From the NCBI GenBank assembly GCA_039027055.1, contig JBCCLD010000153.1:1-10582 (forward strand): a stretch of DNA of 10,582 nucleotides, written 5' to 3'. Below, piece by piece: positions 1 to 6,288 of this stretch; the stretch's first letter is position 1, and each line of letters starts with the position of its first letter. The stretch is from JBCBEX01 sp039027055. Lineage in GTDB: Bacteria; Bacteroidota; Rhodothermia; Rhodothermales; Rubricoccaceae. Position numbers and translations under genes: made by a program. A model generated the notes under the pieces. It saw only the letters and a program-made list of their open reading frames with translations. It had not been told where the DNA came from and did no database searches.

Positions 1-62
1 GGGGGCCCCCCCCTGCTCCTGGGGGGGGGGCCCCCCCCCCCCGCGCCCCCCGCGCCCCTTCT
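1..62. other. G/C homopolymer stretch, probable contig-end artefact
   Basis: This stretch is almost only runs of G and C, including about ten G followed by more than ten C, with a few scattered T and A. It has no codon structure and lies just past the stop codon of the neighbouring hydrolase gene. Real GC-rich DNA elsewhere in the window never looks like this. Low-quality read ends or polymerase slippage are the simplest explanation. A genuine G-quadruplex or strong hairpin-forming sequence is possible but less likely. Confidence 0.6.
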
Positions 63-68
63 TTGGCA

Positions 69-893
69 CTATCCGCCTGCGGTCAGCACGAGACCGTCGT
101 AGCCGAGCCGCACGCCGTCGGGCAGCGCCGCGTCGTCCTCGGCGTGCAGGATGCTGTGCGTCATGTGCACGAAGACGGTCTCCTTCGCCCCGATGCGCGC
201 AGCGGCCTCCAGCGCTTCCGTAAACGAGAAGTGCGTCGGGTGCGGCTCGTGGCGCAGCGCGTCGAGGACGAGTACGTCGAGGCCGTCGAGGAGCGGGTAG
301 CTCGCGTCGGGGAGCGCGCTCACGTCGGTGAGGTAGGCGAAGCCGCCGACGCGGTAGCCATAGAGTGGAAGGGTGCCGTGGAGCGCCGGGATCGGCGTGA
401 CCGTGACGCGCCGTTCGGGGTGCGTCCGGCTCGCGACCGTGAACGGGTCCGTCTCGGCGCGGAGGTCGAGCCGCGAGATGCCGGGGTAGCTGCCGTCCTC
501 AAAGATGTAGCCGAACATCCTGCGTAGTGCGGCCTCGGTGTTGGGCGGTGCGACGACCGGGATCGGCGCGGGTGTGCGGAAGAAGTAGGGCCGCAGGTCG
601 TCCATCCCCACGACGTGGTCGAAGTGGTGGTGCGTCACGAGGAGCGCGTCCACGGCCTCGATGCCGAAACGGAGCGCCTGCATGCGAAAGTCAGGCCCCG
701 TATCGACCTGCAGGTGCACCGGCCCGGCCTCGGTCTCCGCGACGAGGTGCGCCGAGCAGCGCAGCCGATTGTCGCGTGGGTCGCTCGACGTGCACACGCG
801 GCAGTCGCAGCCGATGACCGGGACGCCCGTCGAGGTGCCGGTCCCGAGCAGCGTCGCGGTGACGCGCTCTACCGGTGGAGCGGTATCGGGCAT
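69..893 (-). CDS. PhnP-like MBL-fold metallo-hydrolase
   Basis: A 274-residue metallo-beta-lactamase-fold hydrolase of the PhnP/YcbX-like type, which usually cleaves phosphodiester or cyclic phosphate substrates in the cytoplasm. The dinuclear metal site is visible. The HxHxDH motif is H88, H90, D92 and H93, followed by H172 in LHG, D190 in YLTDVS, and H221, H243 and H246. Near the N-terminus C29, C31 and C34 form the CxCxxC cluster that PhnP relatives use to bind a structural zinc. The length is normal and no key residue is missing. The frame stays open to a GTG at 932. I prefer the ATG at 893 because the conserved domain begins a few residues after it and the extra 13 residues are low-complexity. 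Neither start has a clear Shine-Dalgarno sequence. It lies directly downstream of the acyl-CoA-binding protein gene on the same strand, so the two are probably co-transcribed. The exact substrate cannot be read from the sequence; nothing else of a phosphonate pathway is nearby. Confidence 0.88.
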   Translation of the reverse strand: MPDTAPPVERVTATLLGTGTSTGVPVIGCDCRVCTSSDPRDNRLRCSAHLVAETEAGPVHLQVDTGPDFRMQALRFGIEAVDALLVTHHHFDHVVGMDDLRPYFFRTPAPIPVVAPPNTEAALRRMFGYIFEDGSYPGISRLDLRAETDPFTVASRTHPERRVTVTPIPALHGTLPLYGYRVGGFAYLTDVSALPDASYPLLDGLDVLVLDALRHEPHPTHFSFTEALEAAARIGAKETVFVHMTHSILHAEDDAALPDGVRLGYDGLVLTAGG

Positions 894-968
894 CGCAGAG
901 GGAGCGGGCGTGGCGTGGAGGGCGTCGGGCACGTGAGTACGGCAGGTACGAGGGGCGCGGTCAGGCGG

Positions 969-1229
969 CTAGTCCTGGAGGCTGCCCACGAGATCGACGT
1001 AGTCCTGCTTGGCGGCGTCGGCGTCGGTGCCTCCGAGGGCGGCCCAGGCGTCGTACTTCGCGCGGCCGACGGGGTTGGTGAAGCCGGGACGCTTGCCGGA
1101 CACGTCGCCGGAGGTGGCCTGCTTGTAGAGCGCGTAGAGGCGCAGCAGCGTGTCGTTGTCGGGGCGGCTCGCGAGGTTCTGCGCCGCGGCGGCGGCGTCC
1201 TTGAAGCGGGCGTTGAGGTCGTCGGACAT
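969..1229 (-). CDS. Acyl-CoA-binding protein (ACBP family)
   Basis: An 86-residue protein that spans the whole ACBP domain (four-helix bundle) and nothing else. Proteins of this family bind long-chain acyl-CoA esters in the cytosol and act as a carrier or buffer pool. The acyl-CoA-binding residues known from bovine ACBP all have counterparts at a constant offset of four: Y32, Y35 and K36 in the LYALYKQAT motif, K58 in GRAKYDAW, and Y77. The ERPGM-type loop is present as KRPGF. The ATG at 1229 gives the family's usual length. No Shine-Dalgarno sequence is visible upstream. It is the first gene of a minus-strand pair with the PhnP-like hydrolase and is divergent from the DUF2959 lipoprotein gene. 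The family is mainly eukaryotic and patchy in bacteria, so its presence is notable, but base composition does not differ from neighbouring genes. Confidence 0.92.
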   Translation of the reverse strand: MSDDLNARFKDAAAAAQNLASRPDNDTLLRLYALYKQATSGDVSGKRPGFTNPVGRAKYDAWAALGGTDADAAKQDYVDLVGSLQD

Positions 1230-1237
1230 GGGGGAAG

Positions 1238-1303
1238 GTGTGGACGTGTGGAGGTGTGAACGTGTGGAGGCTGAATCACTAAACCACCGGATTACTGAAG
1301 CAC
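1238..1303. repeat. Degenerate octamer-phased tandem repeats in a divergent promoter region
   Basis: Four 8-bp units run head to tail from 1238 to 1269: GTGTGGAC, GTGTGGAG, GTGTGAAC, GTGTGGAG. After two bases, four more 8-bp units of a different consensus follow from 1272 to 1303: TGAATCAC, TAAACCAC, CGGATTAC, TGAAGCAC. The array begins 8 bp upstream of the ACBP start and ends about 66 bp before the DUF2959 start. It therefore lies within or beside both promoters. Whether it is a slipped simple repeat or a set of protein-binding sites cannot be told from one locus. Confidence 0.6.
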
Positions 1304-1369
1304 TCCCGCGCCTTTCAACTTACGCCCGCGCGTGCCGATCTTCCCGGCCCCGTCCACCCCCGCGTCGCC

Positions 1370-2023
1370 ATGCGTCTTCTCCTCCTCGCCCTCGTGCTCC
1401 TCCTCGCGCTGCCGCAACTCGGCTGTCAGAGCGCCTCGCGCGAGCTCTACTACGACTCGCTCGACCGGCTCGGCACGCCGCGCCGCGAACTGCTCTCCGA
1501 CCGCGTCGAGAAAGCCCGCGAGAGCCAGGAGGACGCCAAGGAGCAATTCGCGTCGGCGTTGGACGAGTTCCAGGCGCTCACGGGCTTCGACGGCGGCGAG
1601 TTGGAGCGCACCTACCGCAAGCTCGAACGGGAATACGGGCGCGCCGAGGGCGATGCTGAGGAGGTGCGCGACCGTATCGAGGCGGTCGAGAACGTCGCCG
1701 CCTCGCTCTTCAACGAGTGGGAGGAGGAACTCGACCAGTACAGCGACCCCGACTTCCGCCGCCGCAGCGAGGACCAGATGGAGGACGCCCGCGACCGCTA
1801 CGACGGCCTCATCGCTGCCATGCGCCGCGTCGAGCGCACGATGGACCCTGTGCTCGCGACGTTCCGCGACCACGTGCTCTTCCTCAAGCACAACCTCAAC
1901 GCCCAGGCCATTGCGTCGCTCGAAGGCGACGTGGCGACCCTGCAGACGGATGTGGACGCGCTCATCGCCAACATGGAGGAGGCCATCGCCGAGGCCGACG
2001 CCTTCATCGAGGTGATGGGGTAG
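1370..2023 (+). CDS. DUF2959 family lipoprotein, coiled-coil
   Basis: A 217-residue protein matching the DUF2959 family, which has no assigned function. Residues 1-18 form a Leu/Ala-rich signal peptide ending in LPQLGC, so C19 is the likely lipidated cysteine. The -3 residue is Gln rather than the usual Leu, so the lipobox is imperfect. Family landmarks are the YYDSLDRLG block near residues 27-35, RVEKARESQEDAKEQF at 45-60, the FDGGELE motif at 73-79, FNEWEEEL at 114-121, and the well-conserved HVLFLKHNLNAQAIASL stretch at 168-184. Most of the mature chain is charged and predicted helical with coiled-coil character. It is probably periplasmic and membrane-anchored. It is the first plus-strand gene after the octamer repeats. 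The VOC gene begins 42 bp after its stop, so the two may be co-transcribed, though no shared role is apparent. The start gives a complete signal peptide. Confidence 0.88.
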   Translation: MRLLLLALVLLLALPQLGCQSASRELYYDSLDRLGTPRRELLSDRVEKARESQEDAKEQFASALDEFQALTGFDGGELERTYRKLEREYGRAEGDAEEVRDRIEAVENVAASLFNEWEEELDQYSDPDFRRRSEDQMEDARDRYDGLIAAMRRVERTMDPVLATFRDHVLFLKHNLNAQAIASLEGDVATLQTDVDALIANMEEAIAEADAFIEVMG

Positions 2024-2065
2024 AAGCCCCCCGGTGCCCTGCACGAGGGCGACTCCCTTGTTTCG

Positions 2066-3067
2066 ATGTTCGTCTGGACCGACCTCTCTACGTTCGACTT
2101 TGCCGAAGCACGGCGCTTCTATGCGGCGACCCTGGGGTGGGACTACGCCGCCCTAGCCGACGACTACGTGGTCGGCCACGCCGGTCAGGAGCCGGCCGCG
2201 GGGCTCTACCCGATGCCCGAGCGGTTCCAGCAGATCGGCATGCCGTCGTTCTGGATGTCCTACATCCGCGTCGCCGACATTGAGGCGACCGTGCAGGCCG
2301 CCGAGGTGCACGGAGGACGCATCGAGGTACGGCCACAGGAGGCGCCGGGCGGCGGACGCGTCGCGCTTATCCGCGACCCTGCCGGGGCCGGGTTCACCTG
2401 CTACGAGGGCGACCAACTCGCCACGAGCCAGCAGCTACGCCATGGGCTGCCCGTCTGGCACGAACTCCACGTGTCGAGCCTGGAGCGCGTGCAGGCGTTC
2501 TACGGCCACGTTTTCGGCTGGACGCTCCGAGCCACGGCCACGCCAGACCGCCACGAGTGGGTGTCGGAAGACGGGGCAGTGATCGCGGGCGTGCGGGTGA
2601 CGCCCAACGAAGTCAAGGGCGACAAGGAATACTGGGGCGTCTACTTCGCCGTGGACGATCTGGACCAGGCCACCAAGCGGATCGAGCGAGCGGGAGGGCA
2701 GGTCGTCGCGTCCGAGCGGGTAGGCGAACAGGAGGCACGCCTCGCCTACGACACGCAAGAGGCGGCGTTCTATGTGATCGAACGCGCGGGCGCACGGACA
2801 AGCACCACTGGCAAGCGCACAGCTACGGACCGCGACGTGAAGTGGAAGGCCGTGCTGGGCTTGATCCTCGTCGCCGTCGCGGTGCTCTTCAGCCTCGACT
2901 GGGTGTGGGGCGTGCTCTTCCTGCTCTGGGCCCTCGCCGACGTACGCCTCGGTGCCACGCACTTCATCGAGGTCGTCGAGCGGCGTCGCAACCCCGTCGT
3001 CTTCTGGCTGATCGTCGGGACGTGGGTGAGCCTGGCCGCCTACGTACTGCTCGCAGGCTGGGACTGA
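2066..3067 (+). CDS. Double VOC-domain protein fused to a C-terminal membrane domain
   Basis: A 333-residue protein. Residues 2-115 and about 128-240 are two vicinal-oxygen-chelate (glyoxalase/bleomycin-resistance type) domains arranged as in the CFP30B-like double-VOC proteins. Landmarks are FVWTDLSTFDFAEARRFYA at the start, the GGGRVALIRDPAGAGF block at 96-110, and a second domain opening with PVWHELHVSSLERVQAFYG at 129-147. A polar linker at 241-257 joins them to a tail with hydrophobic runs at about 262-292 (one long or two short helices) and 310-330. Known double-VOC proteins of this type are soluble and about 250-260 residues long, so the membrane tail is an addition. A GTG at codon 258, directly before the hydrophobic part, could be a vestigial or internal start of a once-separate gene. 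Metal ligands cannot be assigned with confidence and the substrate is unknown. The start fits the first VOC strand. Confidence 0.82.
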   Translation: MFVWTDLSTFDFAEARRFYAATLGWDYAALADDYVVGHAGQEPAAGLYPMPERFQQIGMPSFWMSYIRVADIEATVQAAEVHGGRIEVRPQEAPGGGRVALIRDPAGAGFTCYEGDQLATSQQLRHGLPVWHELHVSSLERVQAFYGHVFGWTLRATATPDRHEWVSEDGAVIAGVRVTPNEVKGDKEYWGVYFAVDDLDQATKRIERAGGQVVASERVGEQEARLAYDTQEAAFYVIERAGARTSTTGKRTATDRDVKWKAVLGLILVAVAVLFSLDWVWGVLFLLWALADVRLGATHFIEVVERRRNPVVFWLIVGTWVSLAAYVLLAGWD

Positions 3068-3091
3068 CGGCGTCCGCCGCCTCACAACGGC

Positions 3092-3298
3092 TTACCCCAC
3101 CCGCGCAAATCCCAAGCTCTTCGGCGCGCTCTTGGCGAAGTGGTTTCGTAGGGCTTGGTGCTCAGGCTGCTCCAGCTTCTGATCTCGCTCCACGAGCGCG
3201 AAGGCGGCGGCGCGGGCGGCCTGCAGGATGTCCTGGTCCTGCACGATGTCCGCGATCTTGAGGTCGGGCAGGCCGCTCTGGCGCGTGCCGAAGAAGTC
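3092..3298 (-). pseudogene. Displaced 3' fragment of recG
   Basis: This segment encodes the last 68 residues of RecG, from DFFGTRQSGLPDLK to the C-terminal GFARVG, and ends in its own stop codon (TAA). It is a second copy of the 3' end of the intact recG gene that lies 822 bp further right. The two differ by one residue (Gln here, Pro in recG). Homology stops abruptly at 3298, in the middle of the gene, and there is no helicase domain before it, so it cannot make a functional RecG. The frame runs open into a 103-codon reading frame starting antisense to the Uma2 gene, but that extension has no resemblance to RecG and is unlikely to be expressed. Confidence 0.93.
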
Positions 3299-3303
3299 AC
3301 TTG

Positions 3304-3329
3304 GGTTCCACAGCCTCGGGCTGTGAACC
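3304..3329. other. Bulged hairpin at the unit junction
   Basis: GGTTCCACAGCC and GGCTGTGAACC pair around a TCG loop, giving an 11-bp stem with a single bulged C. It begins five bases after recG homology ends at 3298 and lies 46 bp before the Uma2 start. There is no following T run on either strand, so it is not a classical intrinsic terminator. It could be the end structure of the inserted unit or a structure in the 5' leader of the Uma2 transcript. Confidence 0.55.
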
Positions 3330-3375
3330 TCCCAGAGTGTAGGGGATTCAAGGGGCGAACCAACGCCGCATCGCC

Positions 3376-3891
3376 ATGCCTGTCCTCGAAACGCTACCGG
3401 CATCGGGCCTCACGTGGGAAGCGCTGTGCGACGACCCGCGCTATGCCTTCCTGCACGACCTCCCGTTCAAGATCGAAACGAACCGCTGGGGCCAGCTTGT
3501 CATGAGTCCGCACTATCAGCGCCACAGCAGCCGCCAGACCCGGATCGCGCTCCTCCTTCAGCAACGGCTACCCGAGGGCACGGCGCTGGTTGAATGTGCC
3601 GTGCAGACGGACGACGGCGTGAAGGTCGCCGACACGGCGTGGTACACGGCTGAGCGCTGGGCAGAGGTCGCGGATACCTACGCGACGCCCATCGCGCCCG
3701 AGATCTGCGTGGAGGTCTACTCGCAGAGCAACACGCAGGGCGAGTTCGAGTCGAAGCGCGCGCTCTACCTGGCCGCTGGTGCTGAAGAGGTGTGGGTCTG
3801 CGACCGCAACGGGCACCTCACCTTTTTCGACGCCGACGGCCCGTGTCCGCAGTCGAAGCGCGTTCCCGACTTCCCCACGCAGATCGACTGA
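3376..3891 (+). CDS. Uma2 family (DUF820) restriction-endonuclease-like protein
   Basis: A 171-residue protein of the Uma2/DUF820 family, which has a PD-(D/E)XK nuclease-like fold and no firmly established biological role. The family core is recognisable: D86 in the KVADTAW strand, APEICVEVYSQSNT at 108-120 with E113, then K127 in ESKRALYLAAG, and the closing EEVWVCD strand at 137-143. The usual PD before the strand appears as AD. The N-terminal third carries the typical short LPFKIE/GQLVMSP strands. The family is usually about 180-200 residues, so this is a slightly short but complete member. The gene lies convergent to the intact recG (22 bp between stop codons) and between the two copies of the recG 3' end, so it was almost certainly acquired. 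Uma2 genes multiply in many cyanobacterial and other genomes, which fits mobility. No partner gene is next to it. The start is the first ATG that gives the family N-terminus; no Shine-Dalgarno sequence is clear. Confidence 0.85.
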   Translation: MPVLETLPASGLTWEALCDDPRYAFLHDLPFKIETNRWGQLVMSPHYQRHSSRQTRIALLLQQRLPEGTALVECAVQTDDGVKVADTAWYTAERWAEVADTYATPIAPEICVEVYSQSNTQGEFESKRALYLAAGAEEVWVCDRNGHLTFFDADGPCPQSKRVPDFPTQID

Positions 3892-3913
3892 TCGCGGACA
3901 ACCTGCCGATTCG

Positions 3914-4120
3914 TCATCCCACTCGGGCAAACCCCAGACTCTTCGGCGCGCTCTTGGCAAAGTGGTTCCGTAGCGCCTGGTGCTCGGGCTGCTCCAGCTT
4001 CGGGTCCCGCTCCACCAATGCAAATGCGGCGGCGCGGGCGGCCTGCAGGATGTCCTGGTCCTGCACGATGTCCGCGATCTTGAGGTCGGGCAGGCCGCTC
4101 TGGCGCGTGCCGAAGAAGTC
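3914..4120 (-). repeat. Second copy of the recG 3' end (inside intact recG)
   Basis: This is the in-gene copy of the direct repeat whose other copy is 3092-3298. From 4026 to 4120 the 95 bp are identical to 3204-3298. From 3914 to 4025 the copies differ at about 20 of 112 positions by my hand alignment, with no gaps, and the stop codons differ (TGA here, TAA in the other copy). Only one difference is non-synonymous. The boundary at 4120 is sharp. Confidence 0.92.
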
Positions 4121-6118
4121 GCCCGCGCCGCGCAGCTTGAGGTCGATCTCGGAGATCTTGAAGCCGTCGTCGGTGTCCACCATCGCCTGGAGGCGCTCCT
4201 CGGCCTCGGCGGAGCGCTTGTAGGACGCCATCAGGAAGCAGTACGACTGGTCGGCCCCGCGCCCGACGCGCCCGCGTAGCTGGTGGAGCTGCGCCAGCCC
4301 GAAGCGCTCGGCGTGCTCGATCACCATGATCGTCGCGTTGGGCACGTCCACGCCCACCTCGATCACCGTCGTCGCGACGAGGAGGTCGGCCTCGCGGTTC
4401 TTGAAGCGCTGCATCGCCTCGTCCTTCTCGTAGGGCAGCATCCGCCCGTGGACCAACTCGACGCGGTAGGGGCGGAAGCGCTCGGTGAGCTCGGCGGCCC
4501 CGTTCTCGGCGTCCTTGATCTCGGCGAGCATCTCCGCCTCCGACTCCTCCACGAGCGGGTAGACGACGTAGGCCTGCCGGCCCTCCCGAAGCTGCGTCTT
4601 GATGAACGCGTAGGCGTCCTCGCGGCGCTTCTCGGTGTAGAGCTGCGTCTGGATGGGCTTGCGGCCCGCCGGGCGCTCGTCGATGACGGTCACGTCGAGG
4701 TCGCCGTAGACGGTCATCGCGAGCGAGCGCGGGATGGGCGTGGCCGTCATCAGGAGCATGTGCGGGCGGAGGCCCTTGCGGAACATCTTCGCGCGCTGCA
4801 TGACGCCGAAGCGGTGCTGCTCGTCAATGATTGCGAGGCCGAGGCGCTCGAACTCGACGTGGTCCTCGATGATGGCGTGCGTGCCGACGACGAACGGGAC
4901 GCGGCCCTCGCGGAGGTCGTCCAGCACCTCGGTGCGCCAGGCCTTGCGCTGCCCGCCAATCAACAGGTGGACGCGCAGGTCGAGCGGCTCGAAGTACGAT
5001 TGTAGGTTGGCGTAGTGCTGCTCGGCGAGGATCTCCGTCGGGGCCATGAACGCGGCCTGGTAGCCCGCGTCGAGGGCCATCAGCATCGCGCCGACGCCGA
5101 CAACCGTCTTGCCCGAGCCGACGTCGCCCTGGACGAGGCGATTCATCTGCACGCCGCGCTTGGTGTCGGTGGCGATCTCGTCGAGCGCCCGCTGCTGCGC
5201 GCCCGTGAGCGTGAACGGCAGCACCTCGTCGATGAACTGCCGGGTGAGCGCCCCCGGCCCACCCAACGTCGGCCCCGCGATGGCCTGCTTCTTTTCGTGC
5301 GTGAGCGCGAGGAGGAGTTGGAGGAAGAACAGCTCCTCGAACTTGAGGCGGCGCTTCGCCCGGCCCAACTCGCCGGAGTCCTTCGGGAAGTGGATCGCCC
5401 GCAGCGCCACGCGGCCGTCGATCAGGTCATACGCCTCGCGCATCCAGTCGGGCAGCACCTCCGGGAGGGCGAGGCCGTGCGTCTTGAACAGCTCGTAGAT
5501 GTGCCGCCGCAGCGCGCGGCTCGTGAGGTTGACCTTGTCGAACGCCGCGCCGCCGGGGTAGAGCGGGATGATGCGCCCCGTGTCGAGCGCCGCGCCCTCG
5601 GCGTCGAGCCGGTCGAAGTCGGGGTGCGCCATCGAGAACGTGCGGCCGTACTTCTCGACCTTGCCGTGGACGGCGTAGAGCCCGCCCTGGTCGAACTGCT
5701 TGCCGATCCACTTCGCGCCGCGAAACCACACCGCCTTGAGCGTGCCGCCGGAGTCGTCCTGGAAGCGCACCTCCAGCCGCATCGAGCCGCGCCCCGGCAC
5801 GACGCCCTTCGCCGCCACGCGCCCGACCACCGTGACAGCCTCGGTGCGTCCTTCGACGAGGTCGTTGATCGGCGTGACCGTCGAGCGGTCGAGGTAGCGA
5901 CGCGGGTAGAAGCGGAAGAGGTCGCCGAACGTCTTCACGCCCGCCTTCACGAGCGGGGCCGACCGGCGCTCGCCGACCCGCGGCAGGTCCGCGATGGGCA
6001 CGTCGAGCACGCGCGGATCGTGGGGATCGAGAACGGTCCCGTCGGGCGCTTTGGGCGCACGTTCGAGCGCGGCGTTGTTGGACGCGGAGTGGTTCGTCGG
6101 AGAGTCGGAGGCGGCCAT
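3914..6118 (-). CDS. recG: ATP-dependent DNA helicase RecG
   Basis: RecG is a monomeric superfamily 2 DNA translocase that regresses stalled replication forks and drives branch migration of Holliday junctions and R-loops. At 734 residues this is a full-length protein. A helix-hairpin-helix-like LPRVGERRSAPL region at 45-56 leads into the wedge (OB-fold) domain at about 90-170. Helicase motif I is GDVGSGKT at 331-338, motif II is DEQH at 432-435, motif III is TATPIPRS at 458-465, and motif VI is QLRGRVGRG at 613-621, preceded by TTVIEVGVDVPNA at 583-595. The C-terminal TRQSGLPDLK region is typical. The frame extends to a GTG at 6175. The ATG at 6118 is preferred because the extra 19 residues are not RecG-like. 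A TATCTT stretch lies about 6 bp upstream of this ATG, so transcription might begin very close to it. The last 207 bp exist a second time to the left, and the present tail may be of foreign origin. Confidence 0.96.
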   Translation of the reverse strand: MAASDSPTNHSASNNAALERAPKAPDGTVLDPHDPRVLDVPIADLPRVGERRSAPLVKAGVKTFGDLFRFYPRRYLDRSTVTPINDLVEGRTEAVTVVGRVAAKGVVPGRGSMRLEVRFQDDSGGTLKAVWFRGAKWIGKQFDQGGLYAVHGKVEKYGRTFSMAHPDFDRLDAEGAALDTGRIIPLYPGGAAFDKVNLTSRALRRHIYELFKTHGLALPEVLPDWMREAYDLIDGRVALRAIHFPKDSGELGRAKRRLKFEELFFLQLLLALTHEKKQAIAGPTLGGPGALTRQFIDEVLPFTLTGAQQRALDEIATDTKRGVQMNRLVQGDVGSGKTVVGVGAMLMALDAGYQAAFMAPTEILAEQHYANLQSYFEPLDLRVHLLIGGQRKAWRTEVLDDLREGRVPFVVGTHAIIEDHVEFERLGLAIIDEQHRFGVMQRAKMFRKGLRPHMLLMTATPIPRSLAMTVYGDLDVTVIDERPAGRKPIQTQLYTEKRREDAYAFIKTQLREGRQAYVVYPLVEESEAEMLAEIKDAENGAAELTERFRPYRVELVHGRMLPYEKDEAMQRFKNREADLLVATTVIEVGVDVPNATIMVIEHAERFGLAQLHQLRGRVGRGADQSYCFLMASYKRSAEAEERLQAMVDTDDGFKISEIDLKLRGAGDFFGTRQSGLPDLKIADIVQDQDILQAARAAAFALVERDPKLEQPEHQALRNHFAKSAPKSLGFARVG

Positions 6119-6134
6119 GCGCAGAAGATAGCGA

Positions 6135-6156
6135 GGCGGTACGAGCGAGTACCGCC
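6135..6156. promoter_or_regulatory. Perfect inverted repeat between recG and the divergent secreted-protein gene
   Basis: GGCGGTAC and GTACCGCC are perfect reverse complements separated by six bases (GAGCGA). The repeat lies 17 bp upstream of the recG ATG and about 130 bp upstream of the divergent gene. An 8-6-8 dyad in a divergent promoter region is the shape of a dimeric repressor operator, but it could also form a hairpin in a transcript leader. No regulator gene is nearby to support either. Confidence 0.5.
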
Positions 6157-6288
6157 GTACTCCACACGTCCGCACCGGAACCTCAGCGTGACAATCGGGG
6201 CGGGTGTCTGCGTGCGCGGCGGATGTGCTTGGTTCTGGATAGGGAAGGAGGGATCGACGCTCGTCTGCTCTCCCTCGCCGCTCTCGTG

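Larger units (their letters stand above)
3299..4120. mobile_element. Putative 822-bp inserted unit carrying Uma2 and a recG 3' end
   Basis: The spacing of the two recG 3' copies is 822 bp at every aligned position. A unit of this length contains a 77-bp leader with a hairpin, the Uma2 gene, 22 bp of spacer and a full 207-bp recG tail. Recombination of a circle or fragment of this content with the 3' end of recG would give exactly what is seen: an intact recG with a replaced tail, the Uma2 gene, and the old tail left behind. There is no integrase, transposase or terminal inverted repeat, so the mechanism (homologous or site-specific) is inferred. Confidence 0.4.

Noticed and set aside
3299..3375. 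Integron attC site for the Uma2 unit
   Set aside because: There is a bulged hairpin, but I cannot find the paired GTTRRRY/RYYYAAC core sites, and duplication of a recG tail is not expected from cassette insertion.
3092..3403. A 103-codon minus-strand gene made of the recG tail plus an upstream extension
   Set aside because: The upstream part is antisense to the Uma2 start and has no RecG or other similarity. It is an accidental open frame attached to a gene fragment.
6119..6175. Longer recG starting at the GTG at 6175
   Set aside because: The added 19 residues do not resemble RecG N-termini, and an ATG exists at 6118. Start mapping would be decisive.
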